Made by a program: the position numbers and the translations under genes. Below are positions 1-8,317 of a DNA stretch of 64,000 bases, piece by piece. Source of the DNA: Mycolicibacterium goodii (GTDB lineage: Bacteria > Actinomycetota > Actinomycetes > Mycobacteriales > Mycobacteriaceae); contig NZ_CP012150.1 in assembly GCF_001187505.1 (NCBI RefSeq), positions 2,418,001 through 2,482,000 of the forward strand. The letters run 5' to 3'. Positions within the stretch are counted from its first letter, which is position 1, and each line of letters begins with the position of its first letter. The notes under the pieces are model-generated. The model worked only from the letters and a program-made list of their open reading frames with translations, made no database searches and was not told where the DNA came from.

Positions 1-396
1 CCGCCGGTGGTGCAACTGCCGCCCGGTGTCGAGCCGGGTCCGGGACCCGCGCCGCACGCGCCGTTCCCGCTGCCGGTGCCGCCGAACACGCAGGGGCCGC
101 AGCCTCCGCCGTGGCCGTATTACGCGCCACCGGACCAGATCGTGCCGCCGTACGGCCGGACGCCACCGCCGCCGCCCGCGGGTGCCCCGGCACCGGCGCA
201 GGCACCGCCTGCGGCGGACGGGTCGCTGCCCGCCGAAGCCCCGCTGGCCGGCCCACCCGGAATCGGCACCTACGATCAGCACAGTGGGGTCTTCGCGGAT
301 GCCGACGGAGGCACCGGTGTGTACGCGTCGGGTGCCGACAAGCTGGCGCCCGCGGAGACCTGGGTAGACCTGATGCTGGACCCTAGGCAGGCTTGA
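1..396 (+). CDS. mce4F: C-terminal part of an Mce-family protein, probably Mce4F (5' end outside window)
   Basis: The frame is open from base 1 to the TGA at 394-396, so only the last 131 residues are present. They form a very proline-rich, low-complexity tail (runs such as PPPWPYYAPP and PPPPPAG) and a short ordered end (TWVDLMLD). Such tails are typical of Mce proteins, the envelope-anchored subunits of mycobacterial lipid importers; Mce4 imports sterols. The identity as the last (F) subunit of mce4 is inferred from context: two Mas genes follow with stop/start overlap, then otsA, the order found at mce4 in M. tuberculosis. The MCE domain itself lies outside the window, so the paralogue could be another late mce gene. 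Confidence 0.7.
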   Translation, partial: PPVVQLPPGVEPGPGPAPHAPFPLPVPPNTQGPQPPPWPYYAPPDQIVPPYGRTPPPPPAGAPAPAQAPPAADGSLPAEAPLAGPPGIGTYDQHSGVFADADGGTGVYASGADKLAPAETWVDLMLDPRQA

Positions 397-1088
397 TGAC
401 CGACAGAACGGCCTTAGACAGTCCGAGGCCGGTACGCCGTCGTGCGTCCCGCCCGGCGGGCCCGGTCAGCGGTGCGGCGCTGGACACGACCACCCCGGGG
501 GCCGAGGCCCGGGTCGAGCCGACGCCGTCGGCGCCCAAGGTGAAACCGGTCAAGGTTCCGCCGCGGCGCAGGCCGCACGCCAAGCTGGTGGCGATCGTCG
601 CGGCGGCGGTGCTCGCGGTCGCGACGGCGGTGCTGGGCGGGCTGACCTATGTCCTGATCGATCAGCAGCGCACCTACGTGGCGGCCCAGGAGCGCGATCA
701 GCGCTTCGTCGACGCCGCCAAGCAGACCGTGGTCAACATGTTCAGCTACACACAGGACACGATCGACGAGAGCGTGAACCGCTTCGTCGACGGCACCAGC
801 GGGCCGTTGCGGGACATGATGAGCCAGGGCAACAACGCCGAGAATCTCAAGGCGCTGTTCCGCGACACCAACGCGAGTTCGGAAGCCGTCGTCAACGGCG
901 CGGCGCTGGAGAAGATCGACGAGGTCGCCAAGAACGCCTCGGTGCTGGTGTCGGTGTGGGTGACCGTGACCGATCTCGACGGGGTCAACTCGCCCACCCG
1001 GCCGTACCGGTTGCGGGTGATCGTGCACGAGGACGACAACGGCCACATGACCGGGTACGACCTGAAGTATCCCGACGGGGGTAACTGA
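396..1088 (+). CDS. Mce-associated membrane (Mas) protein, first of two
   Basis: 230 residues. A basic, proline-rich cytoplasmic segment (residues 1-62, with an RRRP patch before the membrane) leads into one membrane helix at about residues 64-88, then an extracytoplasmic domain of the Mas/VirB8-like type (YTQDTIDESVNRFVDGTSG). Mas proteins help stabilise and assemble Mce transporters. The ATG at 396-398 overlaps the upstream stop as TGATG; a TTG one codon earlier is less likely. It is co-transcribed with the mce operon and the next gene, to which it is again joined by TGATG. Confidence 0.85.
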   Translation: MTDRTALDSPRPVRRRASRPAGPVSGAALDTTTPGAEARVEPTPSAPKVKPVKVPPRRRPHAKLVAIVAAAVLAVATAVLGGLTYVLIDQQRTYVAAQERDQRFVDAAKQTVVNMFSYTQDTIDESVNRFVDGTSGPLRDMMSQGNNAENLKALFRDTNASSEAVVNGAALEKIDEVAKNASVLVSVWVTVTDLDGVNSPTRPYRLRVIVHEDDNGHMTGYDLKYPDGGN

Positions 1089-1573
1089 TGCGCTCCAAGC
1101 TCATCGGGGCGCTCGTCGGTGTCCTGGCCGTCGCCTTCGTCGCACTGTCGGGTGTCGGCGGCGCGATGTACTGGAACCGCGTGCTGCAACGGGCCCAGGA
1201 GGCGACCCGGTCAGAGCTGCCGTCGCTGGCGTTCGAGCAGATCCCCAAGGTGTTCGGGTACGACTATCAGACCGTCGAACGCAGCCTCATGGAGACCTAC
1301 CCGCTGCTGGCGCCCGGTTTCCGGCAGCAGTTCGAGGCCGACGCCCAGCAGAAGGTGATCCCGGAGGCCCGTGAGCGTCAACTCGTGGTGCAGATCAACA
1401 TCGTCGGCGTCGGGGTCGAGGCCGCGCAGCGCGACACCGGATCGGTGCTGGTGTACATGAACCGGACCGTCACCGACAAATCTCGGCAGCCCCTCTACGA
1501 CGGCAGCCGGCTGCGGGTCGAGTACCGCAAGGTCGACGGCAAGTGGCTGATCGACGCGATCAAGGTGATCTAG
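1088..1573 (+). CDS. Mce-associated membrane (Mas) protein, second of two
   Basis: 161 residues with a single N-terminal membrane helix (about residues 5-27, ending GGAMYW) and an extracytoplasmic NTF2/VirB8-like domain. The C-terminal pattern [16 protein letters not shown] is typical of this family. The ATG shares its A with the upstream TGA. It is the last gene of the mce operon, and its TAG stop lies inside the tetranucleotide CTAG (1570-1573), which also supplies the stop codon of convergent otsA. The probable role is assembly or stability of the Mce importer. The family call rests on domain layout and position. Confidence 0.85.
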   Translation: MRSKLIGALVGVLAVAFVALSGVGGAMYWNRVLQRAQEATRSELPSLAFEQIPKVFGYDYQTVERSLMETYPLLAPGFRQQFEADAQQKVIPEARERQLVVQINIVGVGVEAAQRDTGSVLVYMNRTVTDKSRQPLYDGSRLRVEYRKVDGKWLIDAIKVI

Positions 1574-3051
1574 AAGGGTTCCGGTTCGGCCTCGGTGTGG
1601 CCGGTGTCGCCGGAGGATGTGAGTGCGTCGAGGAACGAGCGGGCCCACCGGTCGACGTCGTGCGCCAGCACCTGGCGGCGCAGTGCACGCATCCGGCGCT
1701 TGCCCTCCTCGGGATTCTGGTTGACCGCGGCCTCGATCTTGTCCTTGACGCCTTCCAGGTCGTGCGGGTTCACCAAGTAGGCCTGGCGCAGTTCGGCCGC
1801 GGCGCCGGTGAACTCGCTGAGCACCAACGCACCGCCGAGGTCGCTGCGGCACGCCACATACTCCTTGGCCACCAGGTTCATGCCGTCCCGCAGCGGGGTC
1901 ACGAGCATGACGTCGGCAGCGACGAAGAACGCGATCAGCTCGTCGCGGGGGACCGGCCGGTGGATGTAGTGCACGATCGGGTGCCCGACCTCGCCGTACT
2001 CCCCGTTGATGTGGCCGACCTGGCGTTCGATGTCCTCGCGCATCGCGATGTAACTCTCGACGCGTTCCCGGCTGGGCGTCGCCAGTTGCACCAGCACGGT
2101 GTCGTCGCGCTTGATGCGCGTCTCTTCGAGCAGTTCGGACAGCGCCCGCAGTCGGACGTCGATGCCCTTGGTGTAGTCGAGGCGGTCGACGCCGAGCATG
2201 ATCTTGCGCGGGTTGCCCAGCTCGGCGCGGATCTGGCGGGCCCGCTGGCGGATGGCGCGGTCACGTGCCTTGCCGTCGAGTTCGGCCGAGTCGATCGAGA
2301 TGGGGAAGGCGCCGACCTTGACGGTCCGGAAGCCCACCTGGACCTCGCCGAACCGGGAGCGCACGCCGATGCTGGCGCGCGACGTGTTGGCCCCGACCAG
2401 CCTTCGGGACAACACCAGGAAGTTCTGTGCGCCGCCGGGCAGGTGGAAGCCCACCAGGTCGGCGCCGAGCAGACCTTCGACGATCTCGGTGCGCCACGGC
2501 ATCTGCATGAACAGCTCGACCGGCGGGAAGGGGATGTGCAGGAAGAAGCCGATGGTGACATCGGGGCGCAGCATCCGCAGCATCTTGGGTACCAGCTGCA
2601 GCTGGTAGTCCTGGATCCAGACCGTGGCGCCCTCGGCGGCGGCGTTTGCCGTGGCCTCGGCGAACCGGCGGTTCACCTCGACGTAGCGGTCCCACCATTC
2701 GCGGTGGTACTCGGGTTTGACGATCAGGTCGTGGTAGAGCGGCCACAACGTCGCGTTGGAGAAGCCTTCGTAGTACTTTGCGACGTCGTCGGCCGACAAC
2801 CGCACGGGATGCAGTTGCAGACCGTCCTGGACGATCGGCTCCTCGTCACTGTCGGCGACGCCGGCCCAGCCGATCCAGGAGCCGCGGCGCTTGCGCAGCA
2901 GCGGCTCCAGCGCGGTCACCAGGCCGCCCGGGCTCCGTTTCCACCGGGTGGAGCCATCGGGCAGCCGCTCCAGGTCGACCGGTAGCCGGTTGGCGACCAC
3001 CACGAAGTCCGAGTTCCCGGAGATGGGTTCGTGGCCGCTCTCCGGTGACAT
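1570..3051 (-). CDS. otsA: Trehalose-6-phosphate synthase (GT20)
   Basis: 493 residues, the usual length for mycobacterial OtsA. It makes trehalose 6-phosphate from a nucleotide-activated glucose and glucose 6-phosphate. Family signatures are visible: the N-terminal VVANRLPV and [18 protein letters not shown] and GFFLHIPFP for the active-site cleft, [11 protein letters not shown], and the C-terminal donor-binding [12 protein letters not shown]. Trehalose serves both as osmolyte and as carrier of mycolates. The start codon directly abuts the stop of a 54-residue upstream gene, which suggests co-transcription. The last 20 or so residues are acidic and variable. Confidence 0.97.
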   Translation of the reverse strand: MSPESGHEPISGNSDFVVVANRLPVDLERLPDGSTRWKRSPGGLVTALEPLLRKRRGSWIGWAGVADSDEEPIVQDGLQLHPVRLSADDVAKYYEGFSNATLWPLYHDLIVKPEYHREWWDRYVEVNRRFAEATANAAAEGATVWIQDYQLQLVPKMLRMLRPDVTIGFFLHIPFPPVELFMQMPWRTEIVEGLLGADLVGFHLPGGAQNFLVLSRRLVGANTSRASIGVRSRFGEVQVGFRTVKVGAFPISIDSAELDGKARDRAIRQRARQIRAELGNPRKIMLGVDRLDYTKGIDVRLRALSELLEETRIKRDDTVLVQLATPSRERVESYIAMREDIERQVGHINGEYGEVGHPIVHYIHRPVPRDELIAFFVAADVMLVTPLRDGMNLVAKEYVACRSDLGGALVLSEFTGAAAELRQAYLVNPHDLEGVKDKIEAAVNQNPEEGKRRMRALRRQVLAHDVDRWARSFLDALTSSGDTGHTEAEPEPF

Positions 3052-3216
3052 CTAGACCTCGGACTTCGACGGTCCAATACCGAGCATCGACAGGAACATC
3101 CGGCACTCGTCGGCGTCGACGGCGTAGGTGGCCACCACCCGGCGCGCCTGGCTGGCGGTGTCGTCGGTCAGCGGCTCCACGTCGCCGAGATCGGCGGGAT
3201 CAGTTTTCGCAGGCAT
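3052..3216 (-). CDS. Conserved 54-residue protein upstream of otsA (Rv3489-like)
   Basis: A small frame reading from ATG at 3216 to TAG at 3052-3054, ending DADECRMFLSMLGIGPSKSEV-like. It is acidic in its N-terminal half and has one cysteine. M. tuberculosis carries a small gene of the same size and position (Rv3489) upstream of otsA, which supports it being real. The TAG stop is followed without any gap by the otsA ATG, so the two are probably translated from one mRNA. There is no clear Shine-Dalgarno sequence. Function is unknown; no membrane segment or signal peptide is seen. Confidence 0.7.
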   Translation of the reverse strand: MPAKTDPADLGDVEPLTDDTASQARRVVATYAVDADECRMFLSMLGIGPSKSEV

Positions 3217-3264
3217 AGGAACAACTGTAGGCGACCGGGCAAACCCCGGTCGCCCCAGCGCTGG

Positions 3265-3654
3265 TCAGCCGATGGAGCCGTGGACCGTCGGGCTGCTGCC
3301 GACGGTGGACTCCGGGTTCACCCCGGGTCCCTGGGACTGGGCCTCCTCGGCCAGGCCGATGCACTGACCGCTGTTGGCGCCGGTGCACGGAATGGCTCCG
3401 CCACCGCCGGGCACGTTGACGGCAGGCAGGTTCGGGTTACCGGCGATCGGGCTGAAAGCGCCACCCGAGTTGGGGACGGTGTGCGGGACGCACACGCCGG
3501 TGTACAGGTCCTCTTCCTCACCGGTCGGGCACGCCGCGGTGGGCAGGGACGAATCGGGCACGGCGAACACTGTGATCGCCGGAGCGGCGGCCGCAGCGAC
3601 TACGAATCCGCCGGCAAGGATCAGTCGTCGCAATGAATACGGGAAGGTCGCCAT
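3265..3654 (-). CDS. Small secreted four-cysteine protein, paralogue 1 of 3
   Basis: 129 residues: signal peptide (basic LRR, then a long Ala-rich hydrophobic stretch to about residue 33), then a mature protein of about 95 residues. The mature part has the pattern C-x2-GEEEDxYTxxC, a VPNS motif, LPAVNVPGGGGAIPC and GxCIGLAEE, so four conserved cysteines and glycine/proline-rich loops. This matches a mycobacterial exported family often labelled 'intersectin-EH binding protein Ibp1', a name with little functional support. ATG at 3654 is preferred; a GTG two codons upstream (3660) is possible. It is followed in tandem by two homologues on the same strand. Confidence 0.8.
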   Translation of the reverse strand: MATFPYSLRRLILAGGFVVAAAAAPAITVFAVPDSSLPTAACPTGEEEDLYTGVCVPHTVPNSGGAFSPIAGNPNLPAVNVPGGGGAIPCTGANSGQCIGLAEEAQSQGPGVNPESTVGSSPTVHGSIG

Positions 3655-3791
3655 CGTCACGCTTTCTGTAGTTGTCTGACTGGTTCGTCGGTGAGGATTC
3701 TAAGGAAGCTGAGAACAATCTGCATCAGTTCTTCGAGCTGCCTGAAAAGCTGTGTTCAACTGCCCGTCCGCGGATCGGCGCACCGATCGGC

Positions 3792-4124
3792 TCACGGGCT
3801 GGCGCTGATGGTCGACCGCGGTTGGGCCATCGGGCCCTCGGCGGCATCCTCCTCGGCAAGGCCTATGCATTCGCCCGCGTTGTGCCCGGTGCACGGGATG
3901 GCCCCGCCGCCGCCCGGCAGGTTCACGGCAGGGAGATCCGGGTTACCCGGGATGCCGCCGAACGGCGACGGTGAATTGGGCACCATGAACGGAGTGCACA
4001 CCATCGTGTAGGTGTCTTCTTCTTCCCCGTTGTGGCACGCCGCCGACGCGGTCGGTGCGGGGAGCAGGGTGAGGGCCATCGCGCCGACAGCACCTGCTGC
4101 CGCTACAAGGACAGTGCGGATCAC
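3792..4124 (-). CDS. Small secreted four-cysteine protein, paralogue 2 of 3
   Basis: 110 residues from a GTG start. A short signal peptide (cleavage expected after TASA, about residue 28) precedes a mature domain that keeps the same order as its neighbours: C-x2-GEEEDTYTMVC, VPNS, LPAVNLPGGGGAIPC, and ECIGLAEE. It is closer to paralogue 1 (shared GGGGAIPCTG block) than to paralogue 3. The acidic EEED and the four cysteines suggest an extracellular, disulfide-stabilised fold. No enzymatic motif was recognised. Confidence 0.8.
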   Translation of the reverse strand: MIRTVLVAAAGAVGAMALTLLPAPTASAACHNGEEEDTYTMVCTPFMVPNSPSPFGGIPGNPDLPAVNLPGGGGAIPCTGHNAGECIGLAEEDAAEGPMAQPRSTISASP

Positions 4125-4196
4125 CCCAGCAGTTTATGGCCGTTGGGGGCGAAATCGGGCCGTATCGCGATCAGCCCGCGTATGTGATTTGCGTCG

Positions 4197-4235
4197 GTGT
4201 CAGTTCGAGGGTGTCAGTTCGAGGGTGTCAGTTCG
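4197..4235. repeat. 14-bp tandem repeat, about 2.8 copies, at the 3' end of paralogue 3
   Basis: The unit gtgtcagttcgagg occurs at 4197-4210 and 4211-4224, followed by a partial third copy at 4225-4235. On the minus strand each unit contains the TGA that ends paralogue 3, so the stop-codon region of the gene has been duplicated. It may reflect slippage. Confidence 0.85.
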
Positions 4236-4593
4236 TGTGGCCGGTGACCGTCGGGCTGCTGCCCACCGACGACCGTGGGGCGGCCGCCGGGCCCTGCGCC
4301 TGCTGCTCCTCGGCCAAGCCGATGCACTGGCCGGTGTTGGCGCCGGTGCACGGGACGCCGTCGATCTGCGGCAGTTGGTTCGGCGCCGAGGCGAACGTGG
4401 GCGAGTTGGGCACCAGGTCCGGCACGCACTGGTTGGTGTAGGTGTCCTCGGTCTCGCCGTTGGAGCATGCCGCCAGCGCCGGGGTGGGTGCGGACAGCGC
4501 GGAGATCACCGGTGCGACAGCGACCGCGGCGGCCGCACACGCCATGCCGACGGCAAGCGGCAGCCGACGGGCCGTGAACTGGGAGATGGTCAT
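4228..4593 (-). CDS. Small secreted four-cysteine protein, paralogue 3 of 3
   Basis: 121 residues. The signal peptide runs to about residue 41 (ALA before ACSNGETEDTYT). The mature part retains C-x2-GETEDTYTNQC, VPNSP, a shortened middle lacking the Gly run, GVPCTGANTGQCIGLAEE and a C-terminal SSVGSSPTV. It is the most diverged of the three. It is first in the tandem array on the minus strand, so a promoter for the group probably lies in 4594-4858. That 265-bp gap to the divergent crotonase gene holds no other gene that I can support. Confidence 0.8.
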   Translation of the reverse strand: MTISQFTARRLPLAVGMACAAAAVAVAPVISALSAPTPALAACSNGETEDTYTNQCVPDLVPNSPTFASAPNQLPQIDGVPCTGANTGQCIGLAEEQQAQGPAAAPRSSVGSSPTVTGHTN

Positions 4594-4858
4594 TACGCGT
4601 GCCCTTTTCTGAAGTGCCCTATATGTTTGCTGACTACGGTTGTCCGGTGCCGGGTCCGAACCGTCAACGGAGTTGGTCAGCGTACGACATCATACGCGCC
4701 GCAACGGAAAAGCGCTCCGCGGCGGACTAGCCGAATAGCGTATGGGCGTCCGCTGTGACCAGTCTGGACAATTGCTGTGATCCCGGTGTGAGACGGCTGC
4801 GGTGATACACGTATGGTGCATTTTGTTACGTGCCAATCTGCTGAAGAGGTGGTTCGAC

Positions 4859-5776
4859 ATGACCCGTTCCGACGGCGCAGGTGAGCAGTCCCGCCAGATC
4901 GAGTACGAGACGCTCGACGACGGGCGGATCGCCAGGATCTGGCTCAACCGACCGGACGCACAGAATGCGCAGTCGCGCACCCTGTTGGTGCAACTCGACG
5001 AGGCGTTCGCGCGCGCCGAGGCCGACGATACGGTGCGTGTGGTCATCCTGGCCGCGCGCGGGAAGAACTTCTCGGCGGGTCACGACCTCGGTTCGGAGGA
5101 GGCGCTCGCCGAGCGTCAACCCGGTCCCGGGCAGCATCCGACGTTCCAGGGATACGGCGCCACCGCGGCGGGTGTCGTCGAGCGCACCTACCGGCAGGAA
5201 TGGCACTTCTACTTCGAGAACACCAAGCGCTGGCGCGACCTGCGCAAGATCACCATCGCCCAGGTGCAGGGCAACGCGATCTCGGCGGCCCTGATGCTGA
5301 TCTGGGCGTGCGATCTGATCGTGGCGGCCGACGACGCCAAGTTCAGCGACGTGGTCGCGGTGCGCATGGGCATGCCCGGCGTCGAGTATTACGCGCACCC
5401 ATGGGAATTCGGGCCGCGCAAGGCCAAAGAACTGCTGCTGACCGGCGATTCGATCGACGCCGACGAGGCCCACCGGCTCGGCATGGTGTCGAAGGTGTTC
5501 CCGCGCGCCGAACTGGAGGACAAGACCCTGGAGTTCGCGCGCCGGATCGCCGAACGGCCCACGATGGCCGCGCTGCTGGTGAAGGATTCGGTGAACGCCG
5601 CGAGCGACGCCATGGGTTTCGCCGAGGCGCTGCAGCACGCGTTCCACATCCACGAGCTCGGGCATGCGCACTGGGCGGCCGTCAACGAGAACCGCTGGCC
5701 GGTCGGTATGCCGCCCGATGTCCCGGATTGGCGCACATTGGGGGCTCCCAAGCCCGCCCGGCGTGATACACCTTGA
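4859..5776 (+). CDS. Enoyl-CoA hydratase/isomerase (crotonase) family protein
   Basis: 305 residues from ATG 4859 (AAGAGG lies upstream; an upstream in-frame GTG-type start at 4802 is less likely). Crotonase features: the oxyanion-hole segments FSAGHDLGSEE (about residues 70-80) and QGNAISAALMLIWACDLIVAADD (two segments around residues 138-160), then MGMPGVEYYAHPWEFGPRKAKELL. It probably hydrates or isomerises an acyl-CoA in lipid or sterol catabolism. The glutamates of classical enoyl-CoA hydratase are not clearly placed, so the exact reaction is uncertain. An SDR gene follows 35 bp downstream, likely in the same operon. Confidence 0.85.
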   Translation: MTRSDGAGEQSRQIEYETLDDGRIARIWLNRPDAQNAQSRTLLVQLDEAFARAEADDTVRVVILAARGKNFSAGHDLGSEEALAERQPGPGQHPTFQGYGATAAGVVERTYRQEWHFYFENTKRWRDLRKITIAQVQGNAISAALMLIWACDLIVAADDAKFSDVVAVRMGMPGVEYYAHPWEFGPRKAKELLLTGDSIDADEAHRLGMVSKVFPRAELEDKTLEFARRIAERPTMAALLVKDSVNAASDAMGFAEALQHAFHIHELGHAHWAAVNENRWPVGMPPDVPDWRTLGAPKPARRDTP

Positions 5777-5811
5777 CGCGGAATCGTTTCCACGAGACGA
5801 GGGGCACCGCA

Positions 5812-6648
5812 GTGCAGCTGTCGTTGGCGCAACGTACGTACCTGGTGACCGGCGGCGGAAGTGGCATCGGCAAGGGCGCCGCCGCCGCGATCGCGGCCGC
5901 GGGTGGCGACGTCATGCTGATCGGTCGCAACGCCGACAAGCTCGGCGCCGCCGCCGACGAGATCGGTGGCCTCGGGGGCGGTTCGGTGCGCTACGAACCC
6001 GCCGACGTGACCGACGAGGACGAGGTGCGCCGCGCGGTCGACGCCGCGACCGCATGGCACGGGCGCCTGCACGGCGTCGTGCACAGTGCGGGCGGATCGC
6101 AGACCATCGGGCCGATCACCCAGACCGACTCCGAATCGTGGCGCAGGACCATCGATCTGAACATCAACGGCACGATGTATCTGCTCAAGCACGCCGGTCG
6201 CGAACTGGTCCGCGGCGGCGGGGGATCGTTCGTCGGGATCTCGTCGATCGCGTCGAGCAACATCCACCGCTGGTTCGGCGCCTACGGCGTCAGCAAGGCC
6301 GCGCTGGACCATCTGCTGCAACTCGCGGCCGACGAACTCGGGCCGTCGTGGGTGCGGGTCAACAGCATCCGGCCGGGTTTGACCCGCACGGAGATGGTCG
6401 AGCCGATCCTGAACGTGCCCGCCGTCACCGACGACTACGCGGCCTGCACGCCGCTGCCGAGGTTCGGTGAGGTGCAGGACATCGCGAACCTCGCGGTGTT
6501 CCTGCTGAGCGACGCGTCGAGTTGGATCACCGGTCAGGCCATCAACGTCGACGGCGGTCACGGGTTGCGTCGGGGACCCGACATCTCCGGCATGCTCGAG
6601 CCGCTGTTCGGCGCCGACGGCCTGCGCGGCGTCGTCGCGGAGGGATGA
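5812..6648 (+). CDS. Short-chain dehydrogenase/reductase
   Basis: 278 residues. The Rossmann start TGGGSGIGKG, the NAG-equivalent HSAGGS, the catalytic Ser in GISSIASS, YGVSKAA (Tyr-x3-Lys), and the late DGGHG identify a classical SDR, NAD(P)H-dependent. GTG 5812 is chosen because GAGGGG lies about 8 bases upstream and the Rossmann fold begins soon after; a TTG at 5773 overlapping the crotonase stop would add 13 residues. Together with the crotonase it suggests a beta-oxidation-like step (hydratase plus hydroxyacyl dehydrogenase). The substrate is unknown. Confidence 0.9.
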   Translation: MQLSLAQRTYLVTGGGSGIGKGAAAAIAAAGGDVMLIGRNADKLGAAADEIGGLGGGSVRYEPADVTDEDEVRRAVDAATAWHGRLHGVVHSAGGSQTIGPITQTDSESWRRTIDLNINGTMYLLKHAGRELVRGGGGSFVGISSIASSNIHRWFGAYGVSKAALDHLLQLAADELGPSWVRVNSIRPGLTRTEMVEPILNVPAVTDDYAACTPLPRFGEVQDIANLAVFLLSDASSWITGQAINVDGGHGLRRGPDISGMLEPLFGADGLRGVVAEG

Positions 6649-6651
6649 CGT

Positions 6652-6892
6652 TCAGGCCGGGCGCGGTGCTCCGGCCTCCCACGCGCTGAGCGCACCGAGC
6701 GCCGACCAGTCCAGCTCTCCGCCCTGCGCGACCGGTTCCTCACGCTGCTCGCCACCGGGTCGCGCCCTGCTCGGCCAGCGCGGCGACCTTCTGCGGTGAC
6801 CGGTTGTAGGCGACGACCTGATGTCCGGCCTTGAGCAGATTGGCGGCCATCGCCGCGCCCATGTTGCCCAGCCCGATGAATCCGATTCTCAT
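6652..6892 (-). pseudogene. Remnant of a 6-phosphogluconate/3-hydroxyisobutyrate dehydrogenase-like gene, internally deleted and partly inverted
   Basis: From ATG 6892 on the minus strand the first 45 codons encode a normal NAD-binding start (MRIGFIGLGNMGAAMAANLL) and then run into a stop. The far end (6652-6720, minus strand) encodes a typical family C-terminus (GELDWSALGAL... to TGA). The segment that should join just before it, ALRDRFLTLLATG, is present but on the plus strand at 6721-6758, that is, inverted. About 200 codons of the middle are missing. The locus is therefore a decayed gene made by a deletion with a roughly 40-bp inversion. Confidence 0.85.
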
Positions 6893-6924
6893 CGTTTCAC
6901 TGTCACCGCTGACGCGCGGTGGCG

Positions 6925-7437
6925 CTACTGCTGCGCGGGTACCTCCAGGTCACCCGCCGGATCAGCCGCCGACAGTTCGGCCGCGCGGTGCACGGCGTTG
7001 ATGATGCCCTGGTACCCCGTGCAGCGGCAGAAGTTCCCCGACAGACCTTCGCGGACCTCCTCGTCGGTGGGTGTGGGGTTGTCGCGCAGCAGCGCGGTGA
7101 TCGAGGTGACGAACCCGGGGGTGCAGAACCCGCACTGCAAACCGTGGCATTCCTTGAGCGCGGCCTGCACCGGCGACAGCCGCCCGTCGGGTTCGGCGAT
7201 GCCCTCGACGGTGGTGACCTCCTGACCGTCCACCTGCACCGCGAAGATCAGGCACGAACGCACCGCCTGGCCGTCCAGCAGAACCGTGCAGGCGCCGCAC
7301 GCGCCGTGCTCGCACCCGAGGTGCGTGCCGGTCAGGGCGCAGTTCTCCCGCAGGAAGTCCGCGAGGGTGACCCGTGGTTCCACCCGACCGCGGTAGGTCC
7401 GGCCGTTGACCGAGACCTCGACCGGCAGTTCATGCAT
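6925..7437 (-). CDS. Molybdenum hydroxylase, 2Fe-2S small subunit (CoxS-like)
   Basis: 170 residues. Plant-type ferredoxin cluster motif CEHGACGACTVLLDGQAVRSC (cysteines around residues 43-63) and the second cluster motif CGFCTPG...NFCRCTGY are both complete. This subunit passes electrons from the molybdenum site of the large subunit to FAD. The ATG at 7437 overlaps the end of the FAD-subunit gene by 8 bases, indicating translational coupling. The C-terminus has a short extension after the CRCTGY helix (residues about 150-170) rich in Ala/Asp. Confidence 0.93.
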   Translation of the reverse strand: MHELPVEVSVNGRTYRGRVEPRVTLADFLRENCALTGTHLGCEHGACGACTVLLDGQAVRSCLIFAVQVDGQEVTTVEGIAEPDGRLSPVQAALKECHGLQCGFCTPGFVTSITALLRDNPTPTDEEVREGLSGNFCRCTGYQGIINAVHRAAELSAADPAGDLEVPAQQ

Positions 7438-8317
7438 CGATTGCCCCTCCGGTGGCTTGCGTACGTGCTTGTTTGAAGGCCCTGGCCACCATGGTGGCGC
7501 CGACCCGGGCGCGGTACTGCGCCGTGCCCTGCAGATCGGCGGGAACGTCGGTGAGCTCACTGAGTGCGAGCCTGCCGACCTCTTCGGCGGCGACGGCGTC
7601 GACGGGTTGCCCGAGCACCGCGGCCTCGGCAGGCGTGGCGCGCAACGGTGTGGAGCCGAGGCCCAGCAGGCCGATACCGCAGCGGGCCACCCGATCGTCG
7701 TCGTCGAGCTGGATGCCGACCACGGCGCCGGCGATCGCGAAATCGCCGTGGCGGCGCGCGAATTCCTGCACGGCGAAGCCGCGGCGGCCCGACCAGACGG
7801 GAAACCGCACCGCGGTGAGGATCTCGTCGGCGGCCAGCGCCGTCTCCCACAGGCCGGTGAAGAACTCGGTCGCGGGAATCTCGCGGACCCCGCGCGCCGA
7901 GGTGGCCTCGATGGTCGCGTCGAGCGCGAGTGCGACGGCCGCGTACTCGGCGGCCGGATCGGCGTGTGCGATCGCGCCACCCAACGTGCCGCGCGTGCGG
8001 ATCTGGAAATGCCCGATGTGCGGCGTGGCCAGCGTGAGCAACGGAACCGACTCGGCCACTTCGTCGTCCAGGCCGACGTATGCGTGCGGCGTGGCGGCGC
8101 CGATCCGGACCTGATCGCCGACCCGGTCGATGTCGTTGAGTTCGGACATGCGCGAGATGTCGATGAGGTTGTCGAAATGCGTGAGCCGCATCGCGAGCAT
8201 CGGCACCAGGCTCTGCCCGCCCGCGAGGATCTTGGCGTCGTCGCCGTACTCACCGAGTAGCGCCACCGCGTCGGCGACCGACGCGGGCCGGTGGTAGGCG
8301 AACGGGGCGGCCTTCAC
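7430..8317 (-). CDS. Molybdenum hydroxylase, FAD-binding medium subunit (CoxM-like)
   Basis: 295 residues from GTG 8317. The FAD-binding motif AGGQSLVPMLAMR (about residues 33-45) and the second motif RGTLGGAIAHADPAAE (TLGG and AHADP) are intact, followed by the C-terminal CO dehydrogenase flavoprotein domain. The start codon overlaps the stop of the CoxG-like gene as GTGA, so translation is coupled. Family role: it accepts electrons from the 2Fe-2S subunit and passes them to the respiratory chain or oxygen. Confidence 0.93.
   Translation of the reverse strand: MKAAPFAYHRPASVADAVALLGEYGDDAKILAGGQSLVPMLAMRLTHFDNLIDISRMSELNDIDRVGDQVRIGAATPHAYVGLDDEVAESVPLLTLATPHIGHFQIRTRGTLGGAIAHADPAAEYAAVALALDATIEATSARGVREIPATEFFTGLWETALAADEILTAVRFPVWSGRRGFAVQEFARRHGDFAIAGAVVGIQLDDDDRVARCGIGLLGLGSTPLRATPAEAAVLGQPVDAVAAEEVGRLALSELTDVPADLQGTAQYRARVGATMVARAFKQARTQATGGAIDA

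Noticed and set aside
1543..2985. A 480-codon open frame on the plus strand opposite otsA.
   Set aside because: It is the antisense shadow of a strongly conserved GT20 gene; composition is His/Val/Asp/Gln-rich as usual for such shadows in high-GC DNA.
6743..6892. A functional 50-residue NAD-binding peptide gene at the pseudogene start.
   Set aside because: It is only the first 45 codons of a dehydrogenase followed by unrelated codons; the matching C-terminus lies next to it.
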